A stretch of DNA of 10,797 nt from assembly GCA_903832075.1 (NCBI GenBank), contig CAILAF010000211.1:1-10797 (forward strand). Direction: 5' to 3'. Of the stretch, positions 1-6,714 are shown piece by piece (the stretch's first letter is position 1; every line of letters starts with the position of its first letter). The notes under the pieces are model-generated. The model made no database searches, was not told the DNA's origin, and worked only from the letters and a program-made list of their open reading frames with translations. This stretch comes from an uncultured Chitinophagaceae bacterium. GTDB taxonomy: Bacteria > Bacteroidota > Bacteroidia > Chitinophagales > Chitinophagaceae. The position numbers and the translations under genes are program-made.

Positions 1-771
1 AATAAAATAAAATTCCAGTTAGGTGATACTGATTTCCCTCCGGGTCCCGGACAAGGTGGTTCATCAACAACATCATCATTAGGTTCTGCTGTTTATTTGG
101 TTTGCGAAACATTGAAACAAAATTTGAAAGAATTAGCCATTCAAAAAATTGATTCATTTAAAAATTTACAAGCTGCTGATCTTGATGTAAAGAATGAAAA
201 TGTTTTTTCAACAAAAGATAATAACATAAAAATATCAATCGCAGCATTGATGCAAACAGCAAGTCAAACATCAATTGAAATTGTACAAGACTCGCAGGGT
301 AATAATCCGCAGGTAATAAAATATTCCAGCTTTTCTTTTTCTACTCATTTCGTTAAAGTATATGTGCATCCTAAAACAGGAGAAATAAAATTGCAACATG
401 TAGTAACAACAGGTGATGCAGGAAAAATAATTAGTGAAAACACTGCAAGAAGTCAAATGTTGGGTGGTGCTGTTGGTGGAATAGGAATGGCATTGAAAGA
501 AGAATTAAAATTCAATCATCAAACCGGTGAAATTGAAAATGCAAGTTTTGGAACTTATCATGTTCCGTTGCATACTGATATTCCACTCATTGATGTTTGG
601 TTTGTAAATAAACCTGATTTTATTGTTAACCCAATTGGTGCAAAAGGATTGGGAGAAATTGCATTGATCGGTTTTGCTGCTGCAGTTGCCAATGCAGTAT
701 TTAATGCAACAGGAAAGCGTGTTAGAGATCTGCCGATCACTCCTGAAAAATTAGGATTTAAAAAAGTGTAA
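1..771 (+). CDS. Xanthine dehydrogenase family molybdopterin-binding subunit, C-terminal part (5' end outside window)
   Basis: The frame is open from base 1 to the TAA at 769-771, so the last 256 residues of a longer protein (normally about 700-800) are seen. Visible family marks are a Gly/Pro-rich LGDTDFPPGPGQGGSS stretch (residues 7-22), the QMLGGAVGGIGMAL segment (about 152-165), and GAKGLGE (213-219), whose final Glu corresponds to the catalytic glutamate that activates the Mo-bound hydroxyl in the xanthine dehydrogenase/aldehyde oxidase family. The enzyme would oxidise hypoxanthine and xanthine to urate, passing electrons to FAD and 2Fe-2S subunits expected upstream. The family also includes aldehyde oxidoreductases (PaoC/YagR type). 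Assignment to xanthine rests on the adjoining urate and ureide genes. It converges on the next gene with only 11 bp between the stops, and no terminator hairpin is visible there. Confidence 0.85.
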   Translation, partial: NKIKFQLGDTDFPPGPGQGGSSTTSSLGSAVYLVCETLKQNLKELAIQKIDSFKNLQAADLDVKNENVFSTKDNNIKISIAALMQTASQTSIEIVQDSQGNNPQVIKYSSFSFSTHFVKVYVHPKTGEIKLQHVVTTGDAGKIISENTARSQMLGGAVGGIGMALKEELKFNHQTGEIENASFGTYHVPLHTDIPLIDVWFVNKPDFIVNPIGAKGLGEIALIGFAAAVANAVFNATGKRVRDLPITPEKLGFKKV

Positions 772-782
772 CCACTAAATAA

Positions 783-2216
783 TTATTTATTTTTTCTTCT
801 TCCTTGTAAAATTTTATAAAAACTTCTGCTGCGAATTTCTTCAATAGTTAATCCGGTTGCTAATGCTTCCTCTTCAGTAATAGCGCCACAATTCATTGCT
901 TTTAAAAAAAAATTTAATAACCCTTGTCCGGTAGCTGCATCATCAAAAATATCTCCGGTTAATGTTGAAATGGCTGCACGCTCAACAAATATTTTTAACC
1001 GATGTGTTGCATCATCCATACTACTTAAAAAGAAATTATAAGTAGCAGCATAACGCATCGGTAATTGTGCCGGATTTAAATCCCATCCTTGATAAAATCC
1101 ATTAATCAACGAATGCATCGTATGATTGAAACCAATTTTCCATCCTTTATGAACTGCTTCTCTGTTTTCATTTAATTGTTCGAATGATAAATTTTCTCCT
1201 CGATGCGGACCAATAGGCATTACATTGGTTGCACCATCACTTAAAAAAATTCCGGTACCACCTAATGCAACTTTTGTAACATGATGTGCAAAGTCGCAAA
1301 CAGCATGTGCCATCGTTTGATATTTTGCAGTGATGCCACAAGATGCAGTGTAGTCGTAGGTTCCAAAGTGTGCTGCAATACATCTGCCTTCGCTTGCTTT
1401 AATAATTTTCATTAACGGATTTCTTCCTTCATCATCCATAATTATTTGCGTGGCTTCAACCATCGTTTCCATTTTCAATGTACCATGTGGCAAATTATTT
1501 TTCTTTTCAATGATTTCAAATAATCTTATTAAAGTAATTACTTGTTCGGGTATGGTTACTTTGGGTAACATCACTACAAAATTTTCCGGAAGTTGTCCGT
1601 TTGTTTTTTCTAATAATGTTGAAAGAAAAATATCTAATGTTCTTACACCACGAAATTTTAAATCTTCTGTAAACGGTTTAATGCGAATACCAATAAAAGG
1701 AGAAATAGTTTTGTTTTTCATTCCGATGGCTAATTCATTTGCAGCATTAACGGCAGTTGCATCTTCTTCATCATCCGGACGATTACCAAAACCATCTTCA
1801 AAATCAATTCTAAAATCTTCTATCGCTTCTGTTTTTAATTTATGAATGATTTTATTATAAACAGAATACGATAACCAAGCATGTTCTTGTTTTCTTTCGG
1901 TTTCATTCATTGCATCTAATCGCTTTGTTAATGCATCAATTTCTTTTTCGGTATGAGGCAAATGTTCGTGCCCTTGCAATTCCAATACTTTAGCAAGTGT
2001 TTCAAAATTTGGAGAATAGGTCTGCAAATTTTTTAATGCTACTTCACCCATTTTTAAAGTGGTATCACTTTTAAAAAGATTAGCACCGCCATAAACTGTA
2101 TGTACAGCTTGCCTTTCAGGCTTATCACCCGGATAAGTTTGCTGAAATTTTAGATTAGCAAGTTTTAAAGTATCTAATAAAAATAATTTCTCTTCTTCGG
2201 CTATTGATAACTTCAT
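783..2216 (-). CDS. HpcH/HpaI aldolase / citrate lyase-like protein (DUF6986-like), last gene of the ureide operon
   Basis: This is a 477-residue cytosolic protein without signal peptide or membrane segment. Several motifs fit the metal-dependent HpcH/HpaI-CitE TIM-barrel superfamily: RIDFEDGFG (136-144), an Arg in RIKPF (178), a METMVEA strand (249-255) where the family places its metal-binding Glu, and HFGTYDYT (283-290) with Asp288 as the second metal ligand. Such enzymes make or break C-C bonds next to a carboxylate or CoA thioester, and malate synthase and citrate lyase beta are relatives. I recall this long subfamily as uncharacterised (DUF6986) and sometimes loosely labelled aldolase or malate synthase; I could not check that. 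It is the last gene of the operon, 85 bp after uraH, across a heptad inverted repeat. That position suggests a role on glyoxylate or another two-carbon product (inference). The ATG at 2216 is the first in-frame start. Confidence 0.75.
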   Translation of the reverse strand: MKLSIAEEEKLFLLDTLKLANLKFQQTYPGDKPERQAVHTVYGGANLFKSDTTLKMGEVALKNLQTYSPNFETLAKVLELQGHEHLPHTEKEIDALTKRLDAMNETERKQEHAWLSYSVYNKIIHKLKTEAIEDFRIDFEDGFGNRPDDEEDATAVNAANELAIGMKNKTISPFIGIRIKPFTEDLKFRGVRTLDIFLSTLLEKTNGQLPENFVVMLPKVTIPEQVITLIRLFEIIEKKNNLPHGTLKMETMVEATQIIMDDEGRNPLMKIIKASEGRCIAAHFGTYDYTASCGITAKYQTMAHAVCDFAHHVTKVALGGTGIFLSDGATNVMPIGPHRGENLSFEQLNENREAVHKGWKIGFNHTMHSLINGFYQGWDLNPAQLPMRYAATYNFFLSSMDDATHRLKIFVERAAISTLTGDIFDDAATGQGLLNFFLKAMNCGAITEEEALATGLTIEEIRSRSFYKILQGRRKNK

Positions 2217-2221
2217 TTTCT

Positions 2222-2302
2222 ATTATTTTAAATTTTGAATGATAAATTTTAAATGCTTTGTATTTATCAATTCAAAATACAACATTTAAAATTTAAAATA
2301 AT
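2222..2302. repeat. Heptad-phased inverted repeat between uraH and the aldolase-like gene (type A)
   Basis: The left arm at 2222-2241 pairs with 2283-2302 at 19 of 20 positions, and pairing continues weakly inward. The left arm reads as 7-bp units: ATTTTAA (2225), ATTTTGA (2232), ATGATAA (2239), ATTTTAA (2246). The right arm reads TATCAAT (2265), TCAAAAT (2272), ACAACAT (2279), TTAAAAT (2286), TTAAAAT (2293). The right arm ends on the first base of the uraH stop triplet. In the operon mRNA it would fold as a long AU hairpin; there is no U-tract typical of an intrinsic terminator. Confidence 0.8.
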
Positions 2303-2640
2303 TACGATCCGCGATAAGTAGAATATCCAAAGGGATTTAATAACAATGGAACATGATAATGATCTGATGAATTGATTTCAAAAATAATTTCAACATAAGG
2401 ATAAAATGTTTGCACAGATTGTTTCTTAAAATAATCGGCTGTTTCAAACTTTATTTTATAATTTCCAAAAACAAGCACAATATTTTTTTCTAACAAATCA
2501 GGAATACGACCATCATTATTAGTTACTCCTTTGGCAATTTCTTTCCACTCATGATTTTCTTTTTTATATAAAATAATTTCAACACCACTTGCGGGTTTGC
2601 CTTTTGTTGTATCGAGAATATGTGTTGTAAGCTGACTCAT
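2302..2640 (-). CDS. uraH: 5-hydroxyisourate hydrolase (transthyretin-like)
   Basis: At 112 residues this is the usual size for bacterial HIU hydrolase, which opens 5-hydroxyisourate to OHCU. The N-terminus LTTHILD carries the active-site His (His7), Arg45 lies in the NNDGR turn, and His96 lies in DHYHVP. The protein ends in the diagnostic YRGS, which separates HIU hydrolases from true transthyretins. There is no signal peptide, so a cytosolic beta-sandwich homotetramer is expected. It lies between uraD (42-bp spacer) and the aldolase-like gene (85-bp spacer). The spontaneous hydrolysis of HIU loses stereochemistry, so linkage with uraD and puuD makes sense. Start ATG 2640 places the LTTHILD motif at residue 4, as is normal for the family. 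Confidence 0.95.
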   Translation of the reverse strand: MSQLTTHILDTTKGKPASGVEIILYKKENHEWKEIAKGVTNNDGRIPDLLEKNIVLVFGNYKIKFETADYFKKQSVQTFYPYVEIIFEINSSDHYHVPLLLNPFGYSTYRGS

Positions 2641-2652
2641 TTATAATTATAA

Positions 2653-2675
2653 TTTTTGAATGTAAATTTTAAATG
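2653..2675. repeat. Type A spacer repeat, solitary copy between uraD and uraH
   Basis: This 23-nt stretch matches the copies at 2233-2255 and 4017-4039, apart from one missing A. It lies just upstream of the uraH start on the coding strand and has no inverted partner in its 42-bp spacer. A separate perfect palindrome TTATAATTATAA lies at 2641-2652, directly next to the uraH start codon. Confidence 0.65.
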
Positions 2676-2682
2676 ACAATAA

Positions 2683-3186
2683 TTAAGCTAACAATTTTTC
2701 AATTCTTAATTTGGTTATTTTACTTTGTTCATCTGCTGCATTTTGAATTTCATCTTTTCTTGAATTGGGTAATCGGGCATTTAATAATTGCAACATTTCT
2801 TCAGCCGATTTTCCGGTTGCGCATACAATAAAAATAAAACCAAATTTTTTTTCATAGTCATCATTGCCTTTGGCTAATTTTTCTAATACCTCGTAAGACG
2901 CTAGTGCGGCAACACTTTGTTCGCCTGCTGCCCATTGTGCTGTTGATGCAAATTTTTTTTGTAAACTTTCAATATCACCAATTTTTGGATGATGTGTAAA
3001 TGCTTGCAACCAATCTTCTTCACTACATTGCCACCATTTTTCATCTGCATCTTCCAATAATTCTACTAAATCATCAACAGGAAAAATAGTCAACATTTTT
3101 TCTACCCAATTATCCGAACCGCAACATTTAAATAATGTTTGCTTTAATTCTTCTTTCGATAATATGTTTAGCTCGTGTAAAGTCAT
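2683..3186 (-). CDS. uraD: 2-oxo-4-hydroxy-4-carboxy-5-ureidoimidazoline (OHCU) decarboxylase
   Basis: This 167-residue alpha-helical enzyme decarboxylates OHCU stereospecifically to S-allantoin. It shows HPKIGD (66-71, catalytic His66), the WAAGEQ segment (85-90), FIFIVCATGKS (117-127) and NARLPN (137-142) near the C-terminus. All are regular family landmarks. I chose the ATG at 3186. A start at 3228 is in frame and would add 14 residues, but that extension (reading KHIVNRKSEIV) is only a translation of the 7-bp repeats and hairpin in the spacer. A start MTLHELN also fits the usual beginning of the family. It follows allE after 75 bp and precedes uraH by 42 bp. No Shine-Dalgarno sequence is visible upstream of either start. 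Confidence 0.93.
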   Translation of the reverse strand: MTLHELNILSKEELKQTLFKCCGSDNWVEKMLTIFPVDDLVELLEDADEKWWQCSEEDWLQAFTHHPKIGDIESLQKKFASTAQWAAGEQSVAALASYEVLEKLAKGNDDYEKKFGFIFIVCATGKSAEEMLQLLNARLPNSRKDEIQNAADEQSKITKLRIEKLLA

Positions 3187-3189
3187 TTC

Positions 3190-3261
3190 ATTTACGATTT
3201 CAGATTTACGATTTACGATATGTTTCAAATCGTAAATCGGATATTGTAATTTGTAAATTTT
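3190..3261. repeat. Heptad-phased inverted repeat between allE and uraD (type B)
   Basis: Four 7-bp units ATTTACG, ATTTCAG, ATTTACG, ATTTACG (3190-3217) are followed by the inverted set AAATCGT, AAATCGG, ATATTGT, AATTTGT (3227-3254). The core is a perfect 11-bp stem, CGATTTACGAT at 3209-3219 against ATCGTAAATCG at 3229-3239, with a 9-nt loop. It fills nearly the whole spacer and creates a false 14-residue N-terminal extension of uraD. Confidence 0.85.
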
Positions 3262-4008
3262 TTAAACTGTTGTTGGAAAACGATTTACATTTTTATAATA
3301 AATATATACAGCAGGCTCTTTCCCCATTGCAGTAAACCATTGCTGGCAATATGGTGCCATCCAAATACTATCTCCTTTTTTTATTGGATACCATTGATGA
3401 TCTAACATATAAACACCTTGCCCTTGTAAATACATTAAACCATGTTCCATAATATGTGTTTCAACCATTGGCAAATGTCCGCCACTATCATAAGTAAAAA
3501 TATTGACTGCCATATCAAACGATAAATGATCGGGCAACAACACTTGCAAACGCAATGCCGAATCTCCTAAATAAGCAGGACCGGGAACATTTTTTTCATC
3601 ACCAAAAATTACCGGTGGCGCATCATACCCTTTTAGTTTATCATACTTTTTATGAAACGTAAGTATTTGAGTTCCTTCTTTAATATTTTCAAAACGATAT
3701 GCTTTACCAACCGGCACATAAACAAACTGTCCGCCATTCAAAACTTTTATTTCACCACTAACAACCGCTTTTAATTTTCCTTTAATCACATAAAAAAAAA
3801 TTTGTGATTCTTTTGTTTCGCCAAAAAGTTTTGCATTCTTGTTTGCTGTAATTAAGGTCTGGCAAAGGTTTGCGCCCATTGCTTCGTTGATGATCACATT
3901 CACAGTACAATTAATCCATCCGGGTACATTGCTGTTTATATAACCATCCGGTGCAATTACTGCATGATTATTTTTTACTACACTTCTTGTTAATGCTGAT
4001 ATTTCCAT
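3262..4008 (-). CDS. allE: (S)-ureidoglycine aminohydrolase, bicupin
   Basis: This 248-residue protein has two cupin halves. It converts S-ureidoglycine to S-ureidoglycolate with release of ammonia. The Mn(II) site lies in the C-terminal cupin: Glu183, His185 and His189 in VETHIMEHG, plus Gln223 in CQQWF. The spacing (2, 4 and 34 residues) matches the Glu-His-His-Gln ligand set known from the plant enzyme. The N-terminal cupin (about 40-120) lacks a full metal set, as expected. The gene starts 24 bp after allC and is followed, across a repeat-filled 75-bp spacer, by uraD. Length and both domain boundaries look complete. A generic cupin label would be the only alternative, and the context makes AllE nearly certain. 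Confidence 0.94.
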   Translation of the reverse strand: MEISALTRSVVKNNHAVIAPDGYINSNVPGWINCTVNVIINEAMGANLCQTLITANKNAKLFGETKESQIFFYVIKGKLKAVVSGEIKVLNGGQFVYVPVGKAYRFENIKEGTQILTFHKKYDKLKGYDAPPVIFGDEKNVPGPAYLGDSALRLQVLLPDHLSFDMAVNIFTYDSGGHLPMVETHIMEHGLMYLQGQGVYMLDHQWYPIKKGDSIWMAPYCQQWFTAMGKEPAVYIYYKNVNRFPTTV

Positions 4009-4016
4009 TTGAATTA

Positions 4017-4039
4017 TTTTGAATGATAAATTTTAAATG
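4017..4039. repeat. Type A spacer repeat, solitary copy at the allC 3' end
   Basis: This 23-nt sequence is identical to 2233-2255. It overlaps the stop and last codon or so of allC (stop at 4033-4035) and fills most of the 24-bp spacer before allE. No inverted partner is visible nearby. Confidence 0.7.
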
Positions 4040-5286
4040 ATGAATTTATTTTGTGTAATTAATTCTTGTATAAAGTTATCAGAAACTTTGATGGCAGCAG
4101 CTAAATCATTCAATTCAACATTTTCTAATGGATTATGACTGATACCTTTAAAACATCTTACAAATAACATAGCAACAGGTGATACTTCTGAAATAGCAAC
4201 TGCATCATGACCTGCACCACTTACTAATTCAATAACTTCGTAGCCTGATTTTTTTATTGAAGATGAAAGCAACTTATTCATTTCTTTGCTACAAAGAATG
4301 GGTTTTGATTCTTGTATCAAGTTCCATTCAAATTTGATTTTTCTTTTTTTACAAACGTCACAACAAATAATTTCAATTTGTTTATATGCTGCAGATAAAA
4401 CATTTTCATCTGCACTTCGTATATCTAAACTAAAAACAACTTCGCCGGGAATAACATTACTTGCGGCATTAATAATATTTAATTTACCAACTGTTGCTAC
4501 TAAATTTTTTTTATGTTCAAGTGCAAATTGTTCTAATTCCAAAATAAATTCTGAAGCAGCACACAAAGCATCGCTGCGCATATTCATTGGCACTGTGCCT
4601 GCATGACCAGCCATTCCCTTAAAAACAATTTCCAATCTTTGTTGTCCGGCAATTCCATTAACAACAGCAATAGGAATATTTTTTTCGTACAATACCGGAC
4701 CTTGTTCGATATGAATTTCAAAATAACCTAACCAATTATTTTTTGCAATAGCATCTTTATCTAATTGATTAGTCCTCCTATTTAATTTTTGTATCACATC
4801 TTGCAGTGTGATTCCATTTTCATCTTTTTTATTCAATACGTTTTTATCGAATAAACCAGCAACAACTTTGCTTCCCAAATAAGTAGTATGAAAACGAACA
4901 CCTTCTTCATCACTAAATGCAATCAACTCAATATGAAACGGTAATTTTATTTTTGCTTGAATGATTTGTTCCAGCAAATCCAGTCCCATCAATACTCCCA
5001 GCGGGCCATCAAATTTGCCGGCGTTTATAACTGTATCATAATGTGATGCGATTACCAATGTTTTTGCATTTGCATTATCGCTTAATAATTTACCGCGAAC
5101 ATTGCTGATATTATCAATGGTTGTTTGCAATCCGGCATCATTCATCCATTCAAATATTGTATCTCTACCTTTTATAAAAGCATTTGTTCCAAAAATTCTA
5201 TTAATACAATTATCATCATCACTTATTAAAGCAAGCGTGTTGATGCGTTGCATTATTTTTTCGGCTCTTTGTAAATAATTGTTCAT
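4033..5286 (-). CDS. allC: Allantoate amidohydrolase (M20 family)
   Basis: This 417-residue binuclear metallo-amidohydrolase hydrolyses allantoate to S-ureidoglycine with loss of ammonia and CO2. Metal ligands expected for the M20/carbamoylase fold are all present: His82 (SHYDT), Asp93 (GKFDGP), Glu127/Glu128 (SDEEG), His192 (HIEQG) and His384 (SHNP). The dimerisation (lid) domain lies around residues 215-330, with GMAGHAGTVPM at 224-234. N-carbamoyl-amino-acid hydrolases share these motifs, so the substrate is assigned mainly from its place between allB and allE. Its ATG overlaps the allB stop in an ATGA arrangement, which implies translational coupling. Its 3' end runs into a copy of a 23-nt spacer repeat, so the last codons belong to that repeat. 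Confidence 0.92.
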   Translation of the reverse strand: MNNYLQRAEKIMQRINTLALISDDDNCINRIFGTNAFIKGRDTIFEWMNDAGLQTTIDNISNVRGKLLSDNANAKTLVIASHYDTVINAGKFDGPLGVLMGLDLLEQIIQAKIKLPFHIELIAFSDEEGVRFHTTYLGSKVVAGLFDKNVLNKKDENGITLQDVIQKLNRRTNQLDKDAIAKNNWLGYFEIHIEQGPVLYEKNIPIAVVNGIAGQQRLEIVFKGMAGHAGTVPMNMRSDALCAASEFILELEQFALEHKKNLVATVGKLNIINAASNVIPGEVVFSLDIRSADENVLSAAYKQIEIICCDVCKKRKIKFEWNLIQESKPILCSKEMNKLLSSSIKKSGYEVIELVSGAGHDAVAISEVSPVAMLFVRCFKGISHNPLENVELNDLAAAIKVSDNFIQELITQNKFII

Positions 5287-6620
5287 CTATAAATTATTTT
5301 CCCTTGATTCAATTTTAAAAAAGTATCATTCTCAAAAACTTTCTTACCATTTAAATAAGTTTGTTCAACTACGCCAAATAATTTTTCATTCAAATATGGA
5401 GTAATCTTATGTTTATGATGAATAATATTTTCTGTAACAGTAAATGTTTTATTTAAATCAACAATAATAATATCGGCATCAAATCCTTTTTTAATTTTTC
5501 CTTTCGACGATTGCTTTCCAATTAATATTGCCGGTTTTTCGCATAACCATTTCACTAAATCATTTATCGTGCAATTATGTTTCTTTGCTGCAGTCCACAA
5601 AACAGGCAATGCAAATTGAATAGAAGCTATGCCACCCCAAGCTTTCATAAAGTTACCACTTTCTAATTCTTTTAAATCCGGTGTTGCGGGTGAATGATCT
5701 GTTGCAACAAAATCAATGATACCATCTTTCAATGCCTGCCATAATTTTTCGTTATTTGCTTTTTCGCGAATAGGTGGTGCGCATTTAAAAGCAGTATTGC
5801 CATCTTTAATTTCTTCGGCATTAAAATATAAATAATGTTGTGCTGTTTCAACAGTTAAAGGCAATTTTTTTTGTTTTGCATTTGCAATTTGTTCAATAGA
5901 ATTGGATGATGATAAATGAACAATATGTGTTTTGCAATGATATTCTTCGCAAAGATTAATCATTAATGCAATAGCATCATCTTCCCATTTTTTTGGACGA
6001 GACAATAAATAATTATTATACACTCTTCCGTTATCTGTCATCTGTAAACTGTCATCCGATAATTCGCAATGAACTAATAAAGGCAAATCATATTTTGCAA
6101 TGATTGGCATTACTTTTCTCAAATCATTTTCTGTAACATTTGGAAATTCATCAATACCCGAATGTGTAAGAAATGCTTTAAAACCAATTACTTCTTTTTC
6201 AATCAATGGTTCAATTTCATTTTCATTATTTGGAATTATTCCGCCCCAAAAACCAACATTGGTATGTAATTTATTCTTTGCCGAATTTATTTTTTCATCA
6301 AATGCTTTTGCAGTTGTTGTAACCGGCGATGCATTCAATGGCATTTCAACCAAAGTTGTTAAACCGCCTGCCAGTGCGGCTTTCGTGGCAGTATCAAATC
6401 CTTCCCATTCAGCTCTGCCGGGTTCATTAATATGAACATGCGGATCAATTAAACCGGGCAGTACATATTTATTTATCGCATTAATGCAAAAAATTTTATC
6501 ATCATCCGATATTGTATCAACTACATCAATAATTTTTCCATCACCAATTAATACATAACCATTACGTATTCCGCTCGGTGTAATAATAAGATTACTTTGT
6601 ATGATGCAATCAAATTTCAT
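5283..6620 (-). CDS. allB: Allantoinase
   Basis: This 445-residue cyclic amidohydrolase opens the hydantoin ring of allantoin to give allantoate. The amidohydrolase TIM-barrel metal site is intact: His61 and His63 in DPHVHINEPGR (60-69 here), Lys148 in GFKAFL (the carboxylated bridging lysine), His184 in HCE, His235 in HLSS and Asp308 in ATDHSP. Dihydroorotase and hydantoinase share this fold. Linkage to allC and the HINEPGR form of the first motif favour allantoinase. It is the first gene of the minus-strand operon, and its TGA overlaps the allC ATG by four bases. The start at 6620 is 94 bp from the divergent puuD start, so expression is probably controlled from that shared spacer. Confidence 0.94.
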   Translation of the reverse strand: MKFDCIIQSNLIITPSGIRNGYVLIGDGKIIDVVDTISDDDKIFCINAINKYVLPGLIDPHVHINEPGRAEWEGFDTATKAALAGGLTTLVEMPLNASPVTTTAKAFDEKINSAKNKLHTNVGFWGGIIPNNENEIEPLIEKEVIGFKAFLTHSGIDEFPNVTENDLRKVMPIIAKYDLPLLVHCELSDDSLQMTDNGRVYNNYLLSRPKKWEDDAIALMINLCEEYHCKTHIVHLSSSNSIEQIANAKQKKLPLTVETAQHYLYFNAEEIKDGNTAFKCAPPIREKANNEKLWQALKDGIIDFVATDHSPATPDLKELESGNFMKAWGGIASIQFALPVLWTAAKKHNCTINDLVKWLCEKPAILIGKQSSKGKIKKGFDADIIIVDLNKTFTVTENIIHHKHKITPYLNEKLFGVVEQTYLNGKKVFENDTFLKLNQGKIIYR

Positions 6621-6714
6621 TCAATAAAAAATCAGTGTTAATCCATAAAAATAAAAAACAAATACTTAAATTGTATTTTTTAATTGATAACGAGTAATAA
6701 ACCAACCATCGCTT
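6621..6714. promoter_or_regulatory. Divergent allB/puuD control region
   Basis: This 94-bp, very AT-rich spacer separates the start of allB (minus strand) from the start of puuD (plus strand), so promoters for both transcripts should lie here or reach into the gene starts. I looked on both strands for the Bacteroidota sigma-ABfr boxes (TTG near -33, TAnnTTTG near -7). Only partial matches were found, for example TATTTTTT at 6674-6681, so no exact promoter is called. No clear operator palindrome or Shine-Dalgarno sequence is visible. Confidence 0.5.

Noticed and set aside
1450..1845. Open frame on the plus strand opposite the aldolase-like gene, and similar antisense frames opposite allC, allB, lysS and the SDR gene
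   Set aside because: They lie inside strongly supported genes, have no recognisable motifs, and are expected from codon bias in AT-rich DNA.
783..2216. Firm naming as malate synthase
   Set aside because: The motifs support the superfamily only; length and sequence do not match the classical malate synthase A or G forms, and no substrate can be read from the sequence.
3190..3261. Short regularly spaced repeats resembling a CRISPR remnant
   Set aside because: Units are 7 bp, contiguous and without spacers, and there are no cas genes; this is a tandem heptad palindrome.
6621..6714. Exact Bacteroidota promoter boxes for allB and puuD
   Set aside because: No full TAnnTTTG with a properly spaced TTG was found on either strand; partial matches are expected by chance in such AT-rich DNA.
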